Shown here in pieces: positions 38,010-49,339 of a stretch of 64,000 nt of DNA. Under the pieces are notes generated by a model. That model made no database searches. It was not told the DNA's origin and saw only the letters and a list, made by a program, of their open reading frames with translations. The stretch is taken from contig CM070515.1 of the NCBI GenBank assembly GCA_036346375.1, positions 7,214,423 through 7,278,422 of the forward strand. The letters are read 5' to 3'. A program made the translations under genes and the position numbers. Each line of letters starts with the position of its first letter. The first letter of the stretch is position 1. Origin of the DNA: Guadua angustifolia. Lineage: Eukaryota; Streptophyta; Magnoliopsida; Poales; Poaceae.

Positions 38010-38290
38010 TATCACTCAGTAGTCTACGCACAAGGTGTTTACAGTGATTTGTTTCGAGGAGAGTTAGATTATATTTTAGCTACAAGAGAAATTTTTCTTA
38101 AGATGAAGATTATTGAGTTTGAGTGTAATATGAATTGTTCCTACTCTTAAATCTACTCATACACGGAGTCAGTTATGTACCACTATAAATATGTCTATAT
38201 AGTCTAGAGGAAGAGCAAGCGCTTCCTTGTAAATACGTTCTTATAAAATGATATGGCCGTTGTGGATCCGTGGTTTTTTTTCCGAAAGAG

Positions 38291-38930
38291 TTTTTCACGT
38301 AAAATTCATGTGCCCAGTTTCTACTTTTTACTATGGGTTATTTATGGCACATATTGATCAACATTTGGCTACAGCTCGCGCACGCACGTACTTGCCGCAA
38401 TCGATCTGAAGCTTTATCCTTTTACCCGTCCTCTCCTCTCTAGCGGTTGGCCTTGTCAAGATAGATCACACATGCACTCGCTCTCGCAGCAGCAATCTAT
38501 GACCACGAAGCAGGCACGCATCGAGCTCGCCCAACCCCGTGCGAGATTCAGGCCCATTCCTCCTCGATCGAGAGTGCACCCCAGGGAAGGGGGATTTGGG
38601 TCCAATGCATGCCTCGAAAGCTAATTAAGTAGCGTGGAAAGACATGCACTACAGCATTACATCAAGAAACGTGAAGGAACAGCAACGGTCTCGCCTCTCG
38701 TCCCTTTCTTGCTCGTACTCGTGCACGGCAGCTCCACATTGCCAAAAAAGCTACGGGGGCCGTGGCGAGCGGTCGATCGGACGGTCGGTCGCCGCCATTA
38801 GAAAATTCGGCCACCCTTCGGCGCAAATGGCGAAGAGCAGCCACATAACACGCCTCTGATGAGGCCTCCACTACCGCTCCGCCCTACCACCACCACCCCC
38901 TCCTCCTCCGACGCCCATGCACCACGCTTC
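38291..38930. other. Upstream region of the polygalacturonase gene
   Basis: No gene. It becomes GC-rich from about 38430 and presumably holds the promoter. Confidence 0.4.
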
Positions 38931-39130
38931 GCTACCTATAAATCCGTGAGCTCGCGCTCTCCACCCTCTCCAAACCAGCTACTATTGCTAACTGTCTCTA
39001 CTACGGCAGCGACCTCGCGCCGTTGCACTCGCATCAATTCTCTCTCCGCGCCTGCCTCTGTGCCCGAATATAAGACGGCTTAGTGATCCAAGATTCACCA
39101 TTCAGCTCAGTCGTCTGATTAGTTGCGCTG
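38931..39130 (+). promoter_or_regulatory. TATA box and 5' UTR of the polygalacturonase gene
   Basis: A clear TATA box, cctataaatc, lies at 38935-38944, followed by a CT-rich leader up to the ATG at 39131. This implies a 5' UTR of about 160 nt. Confidence 0.6.
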
Positions 39131-40993
39131 ATGGAGGCCACCGCTAGGACCCCTATTGCTCTGCTTCTCGCGCTCGTCGTCGCCTCGAGCTTCCTCAGCG
39201 GAGGCGTCCATGGCGGGAGGAGCCGCCACCACCACCCGAAGCACAACCCCGCGAGGCCGCCATCCCACGCTCCAGGGCCTGCGAGCCCGAGCCCGAGGCG
39301 GGCTCCTGCCCCGGCGCGGACCTCTCCCCCGGCCCCGCCTGCAAGTCCGCCGTCAGCCTACCCAATGCCGAGCGCTCCCGCTCCCGCGCCCGCCGCCGTT
39401 GCCGTCGCCGTGTACGACATCGTCAAGGACTTTGGTGCGGTTGGGGACGGCGTGACGGACGACACCGACGCGCTCAAGACCGCGTGGGACACGGCGTGCT
39501 CTGACGACGGGAAGGGCGTCATCGTGGCCGAGGCCGGGAAATCGTTCCTGGTGCACACCACCTTCTTCAACGGGCCGTGCCAGGGCAGCGTCACGTTGCA
39601 GGTAAATGCAAGAGAAAATGCGTACTTTGACCACGGGCTCCTTGTTGATTCCGATGCTGACTAGTGTGTCTTTCGAATTCCAATGGCGCATGTGCACAGG
39701 TTGACGGCACCATCGTCGCGCCGAGCGACCCCGAGACGTGGCCGGCGAACAGCAAGCGCAACTGGCTCGTGTTCTACAGGGCCGACGGCGTGTCGCTGCG
39801 CGGAACCGGGCTCATCGACGGCAAGGGACAGAAGTGGTGGGATCTCCCCTGCAAGCCTCACCAGGTAACAACTAATGTATATGCAATGCTATGAGAGTTC
39901 ATCACTACTGCACAGTCGCAGTATCCAACAAAATCCTCCATTTCTTTTTCTTACTCAGGGGACGCACGGAGGAACTACCCACGGATCTTGTGACAGCCCA
40001 GTGGTGAGTGACCTAGCTAGCACAACGACTTTTAACCGTATTAACCGCCACAAACTACCTGTCTTGTGCTAGTACTAACTGACGTTGATCTTCTTCGATC
40101 TCTGGCCAGGCGCTGAGGTTTTTCATGAGCAACAACGTGACGGTGCAAGGGCTCAAGGTGCAGAACAGCCCCGAGTTCCACTTCCGGTTCGACGGCTGCC
40201 GCGGCGTGCTCGTCAGCGGCCTGGCCATCAGCTCCCCGGCCTTGAGCCCCAACACCGACGGCATCCACGTCGAGAACACTCAGGACGTTCTCATCACCGA
40301 CTCCGTCGTCTCCAACGGCGACGACTGCGTCTCCATCGGCGCCGGCGCCTTCAACGTCCACATCGAGAACGTCACCTGCGGCCCCGGCCACGGCATCAGG
40401 TAAAAATCAACTGCTACTATCTGTTCTTGACATGTTAATAGGATGCGATCAGTGGCACTGATATTGGACGATGGATGCGTGCGTGCAGCATCGGGAGCCT
40501 GGGGAAGCAGGGGACGCGGGCGTGCGTGGCGAACGTGACGGTGCGGAACGCGCTGATCCGGCACTCGGACAACGGCGTGCGGATCAAGACGTGGCAGGGC
40601 GGGTCCGGGTCGGTGTCGGCGGTCACGTTCGAGAACGTGCGCATGGACGCCGTGCGCAACCCCATCATCATCGACCAGTACTACTGCCTCTCCAAGATCT
40701 GCGAGAACGAGACCACGGCCGTCTTCGTCTCCGACGTCTCCTACGCCGGCATCCGGGGTACCTACGACGTGCGCAACCCGCCCATCCACTTCGGCTGCAG
40801 CGACGCCGTGCCCTGCACCAACATCACGCTCTCCGACATCGAGCTGCTCCCGGCCTCCGGCGACACCGTCGACGACCCCTTCTGCTGGAACGTGTACGGC
40901 TGCGCCGCCGCGCCCACCGTGCCGCCGGTGGCCTGCCTCATGGAGGGCATGCCGAGGAACTTCGTGGAGAACAGCAGCTTGAAGTGTTACTGA
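39131..40993 (+). CDS. Polygalacturonase (GH28), secreted
   Basis: Pectin-degrading enzyme that hydrolyses homogalacturonan in the cell wall. Exons: 39131-39601, 39700-39864, 39959-40003, 40110-40399 and 40489-40993. All junctions are GT-AG and the product is 491 aa. An N-terminal signal peptide (about residues 1-28, core [13 protein letters not shown]) is followed by a His/Lys-containing segment ([11 protein letters not shown]) and a long Pro/Ala/Ser linker (about 40-95). The catalytic domain opens with [13 protein letters not shown]. All four GH28 signatures are intact: NTD (275-277), GDD (297-299), GHG (320-322) and RIK (355-357). The linker resembles that of the plant At1g48100-type subgroup. 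Exons are strongly GC-rich, unlike the kinase gene. A LINE fragment begins 248 bp after the stop. Substrate is inferred from family; some GH28 enzymes differ. Confidence 0.96.
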
Positions 40994-41240
40994 TGAGATC
41001 GATCGAGATCGTCCTGTAGTTACTTGTTTAGAGGAAAAGTTAAAAGGAGAGAAAGTAAGTGAATTAGTGCATAGAAAGGAGCTTAAAGCATGCAATTAAA
41101 GGATTAATTACTTATGTATATAGAAAGATGAAAAATGTACTAGTAAGAGGTGATTTGTGTGAGAATTACTGGAATATACGTAGAGTGGTGTGCTGCCATG
41201 CACCGAGCAGTTGCCAAATGCATGGCTGGTGTTTTTACAG

Positions 41241-42927
41241 TTTTTTTTTTGAAAGAGCAGTAAGAGAGTTGCCGTAAAATATATTAAGAAGAGAAACAGA
41301 GGGTCGACCTTATTTTTATAAGGAAAAACCAGATCCGAAAAAACTTCACAACTAAACACCACACACATCGGTAGCGTCCTAACTATACACTACCCCCAAA
41401 ACAGAAAACAATAAGTTCAAACAAACTAACAGCACACATAACCCGAAGGCTACCCACCACAAGAAAAACAGATCCGAACTAATCCGAAGTCCTCCTAGAC
41501 GAAGCAAAACTATGATTTAGCACCGCGTTCTTGATCGATGTAGCCACTTCTTTGGGTGTCCTAGCCATCCTTTGAAATATGCGTTGGTTTCGCTCAAGCC
41601 AAAGATGCCACCAGAAATAAATGAGAAGCCCATCTAGATCGCGCCGCTTGTCTCTGTTGCATTCGGTTCTCAACTTCGCCACCACTTGTATACCAAGCCA
41701 CTATAACTCAGATTCTTCCACTGGTCCAGCTTTCCCCACTGCAGGAGAAGATCCCATACTTGTCTAGCGAAGTAACAATCTTTGCCAAAGATGTTTCGTT
41801 GTTTCCGGAAACGCGTTGCAAAGGCTGCAGGTCGCGTTACATGGCCAGCTTCTTTTGAGCATGTTATCAGCTGTTAAAATTTTATTGTGGAGCAAAGTCC
41901 ATGCGAAAAAACGGCATTTAGGTTGAGCTTTCGCCTTCCATATTGGTAAGATCTTCATCTTACAGTAAACCGTGTCGAATTGCACTAGGTAAGCACTCCT
42001 AGCTGAGTATTGCCCATTAGATGTCCAACGCCAGATTATTTGATCATCCCTCTCTTCGTCTCTGTTGATTCGGCTAATTGCCTCGTGGAGGTCTGCAAAC
42101 TCTCGTATTTCCTTTTGAGAGAAAACCGGAGTACAAAAGCAAATCCAGTAATTGTTTTCCAATGCCTTTTGGACAGAGATATTCTTTCTACTTGCTATTT
42201 GGAAGAGGTTCGGCGCAATGTTTTTTGGGGCTTTTCCTTGCACCTAGCTTGATCTCTAGAAGTCGGCTAATTTACCATTTCCTATTGTAACAACCGTTGA
42301 GGCATTGAAGAGGGATATATCCGTTTCATCACAGGGTAATTCCAGTCCCGTCCACGGCCTTTCCTCGTTTGTCCATTTGTACCATAGCCACCGAAGTCTA
42401 AGAGCCCTGGCGAAACGTTCCAGGTCGATGATACCTAGTCCCCTTTGGTTTTTGGTAGGCAGGTAACCGGCCACTTGATCAGGCAGTGTCCTCCGCTACA
42501 GTTTTCCGATTCTTTCCCACTCCAAAGGAAGCTTCGTCTCAGTTTATCAATGCGTCGAAGCAGCTATTTTTGTGCTGGGAAGACAGTCATATGATATATT
42601 GGTTGTGAGGTAAGCACAGACTTGACAAGAGTCTCCCTTCCGGCTTTGGAGAGTAATTTACCTTTCCACCCAGCTAACCTGCTGCTCGTTTTGTCGATCA
42701 GTGGTTGAATTTCTATCCGTCTTAGTTGTCTGATGTGTAGGAGAAGCCCGAGATACTTTCCAGGGAAGGTAGAAAGTTTTCTAGGAAAAACATTCAACAA
42801 TTCTTGTACTAGTTCACCCTGGCATCTAATCGGGTAAATTTCGGTTTTGGAGATATTTATTTTCAAACCCGAGCACCGTCCAAAAATTTCCAAAATTTGG
42901 CTAAGGGCTGTCAGCTCTTCTGCATTT
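41241..42927 (-). mobile_element. 5'-truncated L1-type LINE, copy 1
   Basis: Minus strand. At 42893-42564 is the end of the reverse-transcriptase domain (GLKINISKTEIYPI, FPGKYLGLLLHIRQL, LAGWKGKLLSKAGRETLVKS). At 42474-42256 is RGLGIIDLERFARALRLRWL. At 42243-41764 is the zf-RVT region, with CSLCNAFPETTKHLW. At 41685-41479 is the end, with GLLIYFWWHLWLERNQ. Stops and frameshifts separate the parts. The tail is a poly-A run (poly-T at 41241-41250 on the plus strand). The flanks gtgtttttacag (41229-41240) and gtgtttttatag (42928-42939) form an 11/12 target duplication. Confidence 0.88.
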
Positions 42928-42939
42928 GTGTTTTTATAG

Positions 42940-44690
42940 TGAGAAGGAGGTTTGCATGTTTATTCGTCAAGTAGTACTTCTATACATCACTTTCTCAATG
43001 TTAGTTGTACAAATTTTGAAACAAACAGAGAAAAAAGTAATCAAAATCTGCCATTCATTTAGACTTTAATATTTATATAACTTTTAAATAGTAACGCATA
43101 GAAGGACCTCCCTTCATCTGTGGTGATCTCCTATTATGTATAATCATGAGAATCTGAGGATGTAAAGTTCACACAAAATGTTTCATAACAGTTTACATGC
43201 TATAGCATTTGCACTAAAAATGCACAACCAGGCTTCATTTGGAATGCGGAAAATTTTCCTATGTTCCTGCAAAAATTGAACTTTCTCCTGTGAAATTCCT
43301 ATAAAATTTCTACGTTCCAAACAGGATCTTAACATGGAAATTAGTGCAAACAACTTTTCCTCCTTGAAAAGGGTCTTTTTGCCTCTACTGGGCTCAGCCG
43401 CTCAGGCTTGGAAACGACGGCCAAGCATCACTACCGAGAACATATCCTAATGGCCGAAAACAATGCTAGCCGCATATACGTCTAAATATTGATCCCCGTA
43501 TCTGTGTGAGATTACCCCATTTTGTACAGAATGTGGCAATGTGGATATCAAATTATGGCCAGTTGCGATAATGGACAGACGGCCTCAAAGTTCAATCAAA
43601 AGGTATAATAAAGCCACCACTGAATATGCGGCAGGAAAAAAAAGCTAAGAAAGAAAATTCAGGCCCTACAAATGCATGCCAAATGAACTTTCTGTCCTAA
43701 TAATGCCATCCACAAGGCAGAGTGAGAGCATTATGTGACTACTCATACACGACTTATAAAAGGGTGAAAGGGTGCATCAACAGTAAAATTAACTGTTCTT
43801 GAAACACATATTTTCTCCGCTGTGGAGATGGGCCAAGAAACAAGCACTTAACCAACCGAGAAATACTCGCCCAACATGTTCTTCGGAGCAAAAGGTAAAT
43901 AAAGCGATGGTTAGTGTTCTTGTGGGCGCATCCTCCCCTAATTAAAGATCGCAAGGTTCCGGGAAGGATAGAGGGTCCACGCGTCACCGTAGCCACTTTG
44001 CAAAAAAACCCCCGAGTTCCTCGAAATTACGAATAGGTCCCTGTAAATTACGGATAGGTCCTTCGTAATTTTTTGTGAGGGGAAGATTTTCTTTTCTGAA
44101 TCGCGTTTAGGTCCCTCGTGCGGCGTTTTACGGAAAAAACCTCCCGTTAAATTCAAATCGCAAACAAGCCCTTTTCTAATTTTTCAGGATGGCGGACAGG
44201 TCCAAAAACGTAGCATTTAGGTCCTTGCTCTTTACGTCTAGATCCTTTCTCCGTTTTTTCCGGAATTTTTTTTTTCGTGCTCCGTTTTTCCCGGAAAAAA
44301 TGTTTTTGTGCTCCGTTTTTTCTCGGACGAAATTGCTTTTTCCTAAAAAATGTTTCCATGGTCTGTTTTTTCCAAAAAATGTTTTCGTGCTCCGTTTTTT
44401 CGCCGAAAAAACGCAAATTTGTTTTTGTTCACGCGCGCGGCGTGCCGCCGCGCTTCCTTATCTAGTTATCTACATGCCAACAAGGTGGAGGGGGGCAGGG
44501 GAGGCTAGTAGTCTCCAACCCTCCATTGAGTCATAGCCAGTAATCAGGCAAGCCATGATTGGTTCCGTAATTGGGTTGGTTTTGTTGGAAGCCTAACTGT
44601 AGGGTATAGTAGTATGACTGTGCACGAGCGGCCTCCGTCGTCAAGGTTTGCGAAAAAAGCGTAGGAAAGAGAGCATCGAGTAGATGAGCT
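42940..44690. other. Intergenic DNA
   Basis: No gene. About 43230-43331 has short inverted ends (gcttcatttggaatgc and the complement of cgttccaaacagg) and may be a small Tourist-like MITE. About 44215-44415 is a repeat, listed separately. Confidence 0.4.
44215..44415. repeat. Imperfect tandem repeat with alternating T- and A-runs
   Basis: About five to six degenerate copies of a unit near 30 bp: gtgctccgttttttc followed by ggaaaaaatgtttt. Each unit contains T6 and A6 runs that can pair with each other. Its ORFs (Phe/Lys-rich) are artefacts. Confidence 0.6.
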
Positions 44691-45435
44691 AGAGGTGGGT
44701 ACTCGGCCGGACTTTTTTAGGCTGCTCTGAGGTATAATAGGTATGGTACAGTTTGAAGTCCGGTCTGACGTGAAGTGAGCTGTGCTGGATCAGTACGATA
44801 CTGTAGCATGGATCATGTTGGGTCCGAAAATCATGCACGATGGGCGGCACGGCCCGGTATGACACTGTAGCACGGGCCGTGTCGAGTCCGAGATCTAGGG
44901 CATAAGGAAGAAGCTCAGTATAAAGATCACCCACCCATAGAGCGTGAGCATTATGGACGTACCCAACAGTATAATGCAACACCGCCGCCGACACCTGAGA
45001 GAGACGAGTTAGCTCTCTCTCTCTCACCCGTCTCTCTCAATTTCTCCCTCGTTCATCCGTCTCTCTCAATCTCCATTGTCTCTCTTCCTCACTCTCTCGT
45101 TGCCCTCTCTCGCTCGTGTTAAGCACATCCCTCTTGTTCTAAGAATAAATAAATTTTAGTTCCTTTTTCTATAATATTTGTGTCCACTGTCTTAACTCTA
45201 TGTGTTTCTGATTCCTTTTTTCTTGTCAGAATAATGCAAATGGGCTGGGCCTGGGCCGGCCCGGTACGAAGCAGGCACGAAGCGCAAATGAGCCGTACTT
45301 GGGCTCGTTGAAGGTGAATCGGGCAGTCGGCCAAGACGGCGGGCACGACAGACCGCTATGCCCGACGGTTCGAACCAGACATCGGCACGATAGGCTCATG
45401 CCGAGCCGTCCCATCCCGACACGACGCCCACCTCT
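44691..45435. mobile_element. hAT/MULE-like non-autonomous element with 9-bp duplication
   Basis: 745 bp starting AGAGGTGGG and ending CCCACCTCT, flanked by identical agatgagct (44682-44690 and 45436-45444). The interior is rich in words such as ggcacggcccgg and tcgggtcc, with a CT-rich stretch at 45010-45115. No transposase. A 9-bp duplication suits a Mutator-like element, while the terminal wording suits hAT with an 8-bp duplication plus a chance base. The class is uncertain. Confidence 0.78.
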
Positions 45436-45497
45436 AGATGAGCTAGCCCAGAGATGCCCACAGAACAGTATAGCAGTAGAGCTCAATTTACCTACAA

Positions 45498-45739
45498 AGA
45501 TCCCATGCAGTAGTATGGGGACTGCAACTTAAGCAATCCTTATGCCTTATAGCCGACCGATCGAGCTAGTGCATGGCTCGGATTACTTAAAAGTGTAATG
45601 CTATAATGCTCGCTACAATACCTTAGTACAGTAAAAAAATCAACACATTGTTTTGGGATGATCTAAAGCCTCGCTTTTGAATCAAACAGTGGCATAGGGA
45701 CTGCTTAAGTTGCAGTCCCCATGCCACTGCATGGGATCT
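45498..45739. mobile_element. Foldback-type MITE with about 40-bp inverted repeats
   Basis: Left end AGATCCCATGCAGTAGTATG (45498 on) and right end (45739 back) are inverted copies over about 40 bp, both including GGGGACTGCAACTTAAGCA in inverted form. The loop of about 160 bp is AT-rich. No clear target duplication. Non-coding. Confidence 0.65.
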
Positions 45740-48563
45740 CTATTTAGCCACGAGTTAAAACCTGACAGACCCACTTGTGACAAGACATCGAGAGATGTAC
45801 CTATGGCTACTAGGTAGGTAGGCTGTTGACATATACTAACATTGTATGTGCATTGTATGCTAGTGGCGGATATACTGTAGGATGCGATGGGGTTGGAGCA
45901 ACGGTTCTCCTTGTGACACCTTTGGTACCTTCTACTATATTTGGTATTTTGTGTATTACTAATCTAGTTAATTTTGTTCTCAAGCTTGCTATTTGTACAT
46001 ATTTTTAAGCTTTTAGAATTCACATCCATCATTAATTATTTGTTATTTTAACTTTGTTGCTCATTGCTTTATATATCAATTTGGATTGCACATCACACTC
46101 AAAATTTTTTTCTCTACGGTCACCTTAATGGTAGCTTCGTACAAGCACCATCGATCTCCAATTTTTATCCTCCATGGTTAGTTGTAGTAGCTTCCGGCAT
46201 GCCCAACCTTCCGCAGACGCGCGGCGCGTACGTACGACGGACACTCGATCGACATGGATGGATGGACATATCACGCGGGCACCACTCGCTAGCTAAGCTA
46301 GGTAGGCAATGGAGACACTCTCCAATGCCCCGAAAGAAACCCCGAGGTGGAGGCAATCCCGCAGCTCCACTCACAACGCAGACATGCATGCACGCAGCGG
46401 CCGAGCCATGATCGCGAGTAGATCGGTCGATGGAGGCCGTCGCGGTCGCGGTCGCTGCCCATGCGCACGCGCGCGCACCTCAGTGCCCGGCTGATTCCGC
46501 CGCCTCTCACCTCTCAGATCGCATATATAGTCGCGTGACAATACATCATACATGATGTAGCGCAGACGCGCGCCGGCTAAGGCAAGTGCATGCCCAAGTG
46601 CGCGCGGTGGAATGGATGGGTCGGCGCACGCACGAGGGGACGCGGTGGCGACGCGGGCGGGCGGAGGCCAAAAGCGCGCGCAAAGACAGATTAAAGGGCG
46701 GAAACACGCGCGCGGGCGCAGGCTCGCTAGCTAGCGTGCGTCGCTGCCACGGCCACTACCGCGCGGCCACTACGTAGCCCACCAACGGCTGCCTCCCCCT
46801 CCCAATAGATTATATATATTTCTACTGCTGCTGTGAAATCTTTGCGCTCGCATCGCATCGCATCGCATCGCGCGCATGGCAACGTTGCAAGCATGTGCCA
46901 TTGCTTTCCATCTCGATCGATCTAGTAGTAGTCGAGTCTTCAAAGGAGAGTGAGAGAGATCTAGCAGTCGATCCAGCTGAGAGTCGTCGATCATCTTTTG
47001 CCCATTGGTTTATCATATATATATATATGCATGAGTGTGTGGTCCTGCTGTTGGCTTGCAACAACAGAGTTACACGAGAGCTAGCTAGCCCATTGATCTC
47101 GTGTTGTGTTTTCCCGGCTCAAGAGGATTTGACTAAGTTCTTGATCAGTTCTACCCTCTGTGCAGTACGCCACGCGCGTACGCGTGCGTGCAGATGTGGC
47201 GCATTTTCCGCATGGTGAAAGCTACGTGTTTCTCATAGCTCGCATATATATCACATTGCGGCTAAGCTTGTTGCCATCTTCTATATACCCATTTGCATTA
47301 TTGTCCTCATGCATACAGCAGGTCACGGTTTTCGTTTCTGCTCGCTTACCATCTTCCCTTTCACTTTTGTTAGGGGAAATACTTCCTTTAGATTTCTCTA
47401 TGTTTTCTTTTGGTCCCCTCTACTAGGGTACGGCATGATGGTTCCTAAATCCTAACTCTGCGTCTCTGCCCAACATTTCTTTTGGATTTAATTAATTGGG
47501 CTAGTTGGCCTGGCAAACAAAGACATCCGTTGATTCCTGCAAGAAGCTAGACATGATTCACACGACAAAATTCAATCCCCAATATATTTCTAGTTCTTTT
47601 GTTCCACTTGCAGAATCCCTGATATTTTTTCTACAGTTTGTGGTGCCTTTTCCTCCCTTTGCTGATGCCCAGAAATCCTAGCTACAATGGAAAGATCTGT
47701 TTGGAGCACAAGAATTTCGTAGGAAATAGCGTAATTATCACAAGAATTTTGTATTCTAAGATCAAGTTACTCCGTACTGGCAAAATAGATCATATGGTAA
47801 AAAAAAAATCAGAAATGCAGAAAGCCTACTTCTTCTAGCTAGCTAGCTACAACAACAAGGTTTATAATACAGATGACACTATATGCAAGTGGGTAAATTC
47901 TAAAGAACCTTTTAACCTATCAATCTGCCATGATTACAAGCTACGTAAGATTCAATATGTTTAGATTATCTGCTCATACATCTCACACCAAGAAAGTGGT
48001 TCTTCTTCATGCGGGACACCACTCTGCTTCCTAAACAAAACTTGGTCTTATGCTCCGTTTAGAGCGCGGGAAATCTCCTAGATTCCAGAAGGATTTAAAC
48101 TGTTTCAATGAATTCTTGTGTTCTAAACATACCTCTGATTTAGTAAATGAAGTAGTTGGAGTTTTTTCCCCTCAGACTTCATGTTTGATTAATAGCAAGT
48201 AGGAGTAATGCATTGTCGCCTAGAATCCACATAAGATTTGACTCACCAGTTTGTTACGCTGGACTCCATTAATTTGTTTTGTTAATCTATCATACTCCTA
48301 TGTACATGTACTGCGCTTATCTTGAAAAGTGATCTATCCATGTTGTCACTTTATAGCCGCAAGCTGCAGGTTCGCATACATCATCAGTTAAATTGATTTT
48401 CCATGTCTTAATTATGTACGATCCATGGGTTTAACATATGACTGATCAGTCTGGTACATGCAATGGCTTTCGGTGGAACAACTTGTTCGGTAGTACTATT
48501 TTCACCGATCATTAATTTTCTGTCACATTCGCAGTGAGATCTCGCATTGAAGGTCCAAATTTT
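45740..48563. other. Intergenic DNA, no gene recognised
   Basis: About 46190-46780 is GC-rich with many short ORFs on both strands but no recognised family. A TATA-like run (gattatatatattt, about 46808) is followed by a CT/GA-rich leader-like region, which could be an unannotated non-coding transcript. A short (atcgc)n microsatellite lies at about 46848-46872. Confidence 0.4.
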
Positions 48564-48768
48564 GGGTGTGTTTGGTAGGGCTTCAGCGCTGGATATTTCT
48601 AACTCCACTAGATCTGTTAAGCTAGAGTTGTGAGTATATTAAAAGCATTTAGATGGATCTTCTTGTTTACATTTTAGACCAAAAATATTAACTTAATTCA
48701 CTTTATTTTAGTCTACAAATTTTAGATCTCAGGTGAAGTTGGAATCTAGAGCTCCACCAAACAGGCAC
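48564..48768. mobile_element. Tourist-like MITE, copy 2
   Basis: 205 bp with the same ends as 5807-6038: GGGTGTGTTTGGTAGGGCT on the left and, on the right, the inverse of agctccaccaaacaggcac. The interior shares long blocks with copy 1 (for example gtttacattttagaccaaaa). Flanked by TTT on both sides, consistent with a 3-bp duplication. Confidence 0.75.
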
Positions 48769-49339
48769 TTTGTAGTACCATCCGCATGTTTCAAATGAAG
48801 TTCGGCCTGTCCTCTTTTCTACTCCTGAGAGTAATTATTCCCTACGTTGTATCTCACAATATAGGGAGTATCTCACGCAACGAAAGTATGTACGTGTAGT
48901 ATACGAGCATATAAGACTAGCTTGGTAGTATTTACATTTTTCAAAGGTGGTATGCATATATTTTTTAACATACTTCTTTTTATGTCCATATATAAAGGTA
49001 TTTGTAAAATACACTAAAAACTATATACTCCTTTACAATTTTTTCATGTGATTCACATTAAAATATCTTATAATTAGTATATGAGTGTACCCAAAGTGAT
49101 AAAAGAGTATTTCAAGTTTGTTTAGGTAGTATTTCAGAGGTGTGAGTAACTACACCGGAGTAAAAATATTTTTCCTATATATATACATATAAATGTATAT
49201 GTATATATGTGTGTACATGCACACACACACGATACTGTGCCTATGTGTAGAATAATCTATTATACTCCCCAACCAACAAGATATATATCGAGCCATGTAT
49301 CAAATTCAGTATATGAGTCGCTCTAGACTAAGCCTATCA

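Larger units (their letters stand above)
23873..38290 (+). mobile_element. Old Ty1/Copia retrotransposon broken up by nested insertions
   Basis: Copia pieces on the plus strand occur in the correct order: gag (23873-24700), protease region (to 24939), gag-pre-integrase (28616-29182), integrase (29941-30640), reverse transcriptase and RNase H (about 36140-37700), and a probable LTR (about 38020-38290) with a CTATAAATATG word near 38183. Subtracting the insertions leaves about 4 kb, the usual size for Copia. All pieces carry stops or frameshifts. Interrupting elements are a 3.7 kb LTR derivative (24940-28615), a solo LTR (29183-29935), CACTA-type sequence (about 30650-36130) and a Stowaway MITE (37727-38009). 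The left LTR was not recognised. Confidence 0.85.

Noticed and set aside
40280..41095. 271-codon ORF antisense to the polygalacturonase
   Set aside because: Shadow of GC-rich coding exons; crosses the sense intron and has no domain.
45360..45380. tRNA-like T-arm word (ggttcgaacc)
   Set aside because: It lies within the 44691-45435 element and lacks the other tRNA arms.
46165..46777. Cluster of short ORFs in a GC-rich region
   Set aside because: Arg-rich on both strands with no recognisable family; I also saw no known microRNA sequence here.
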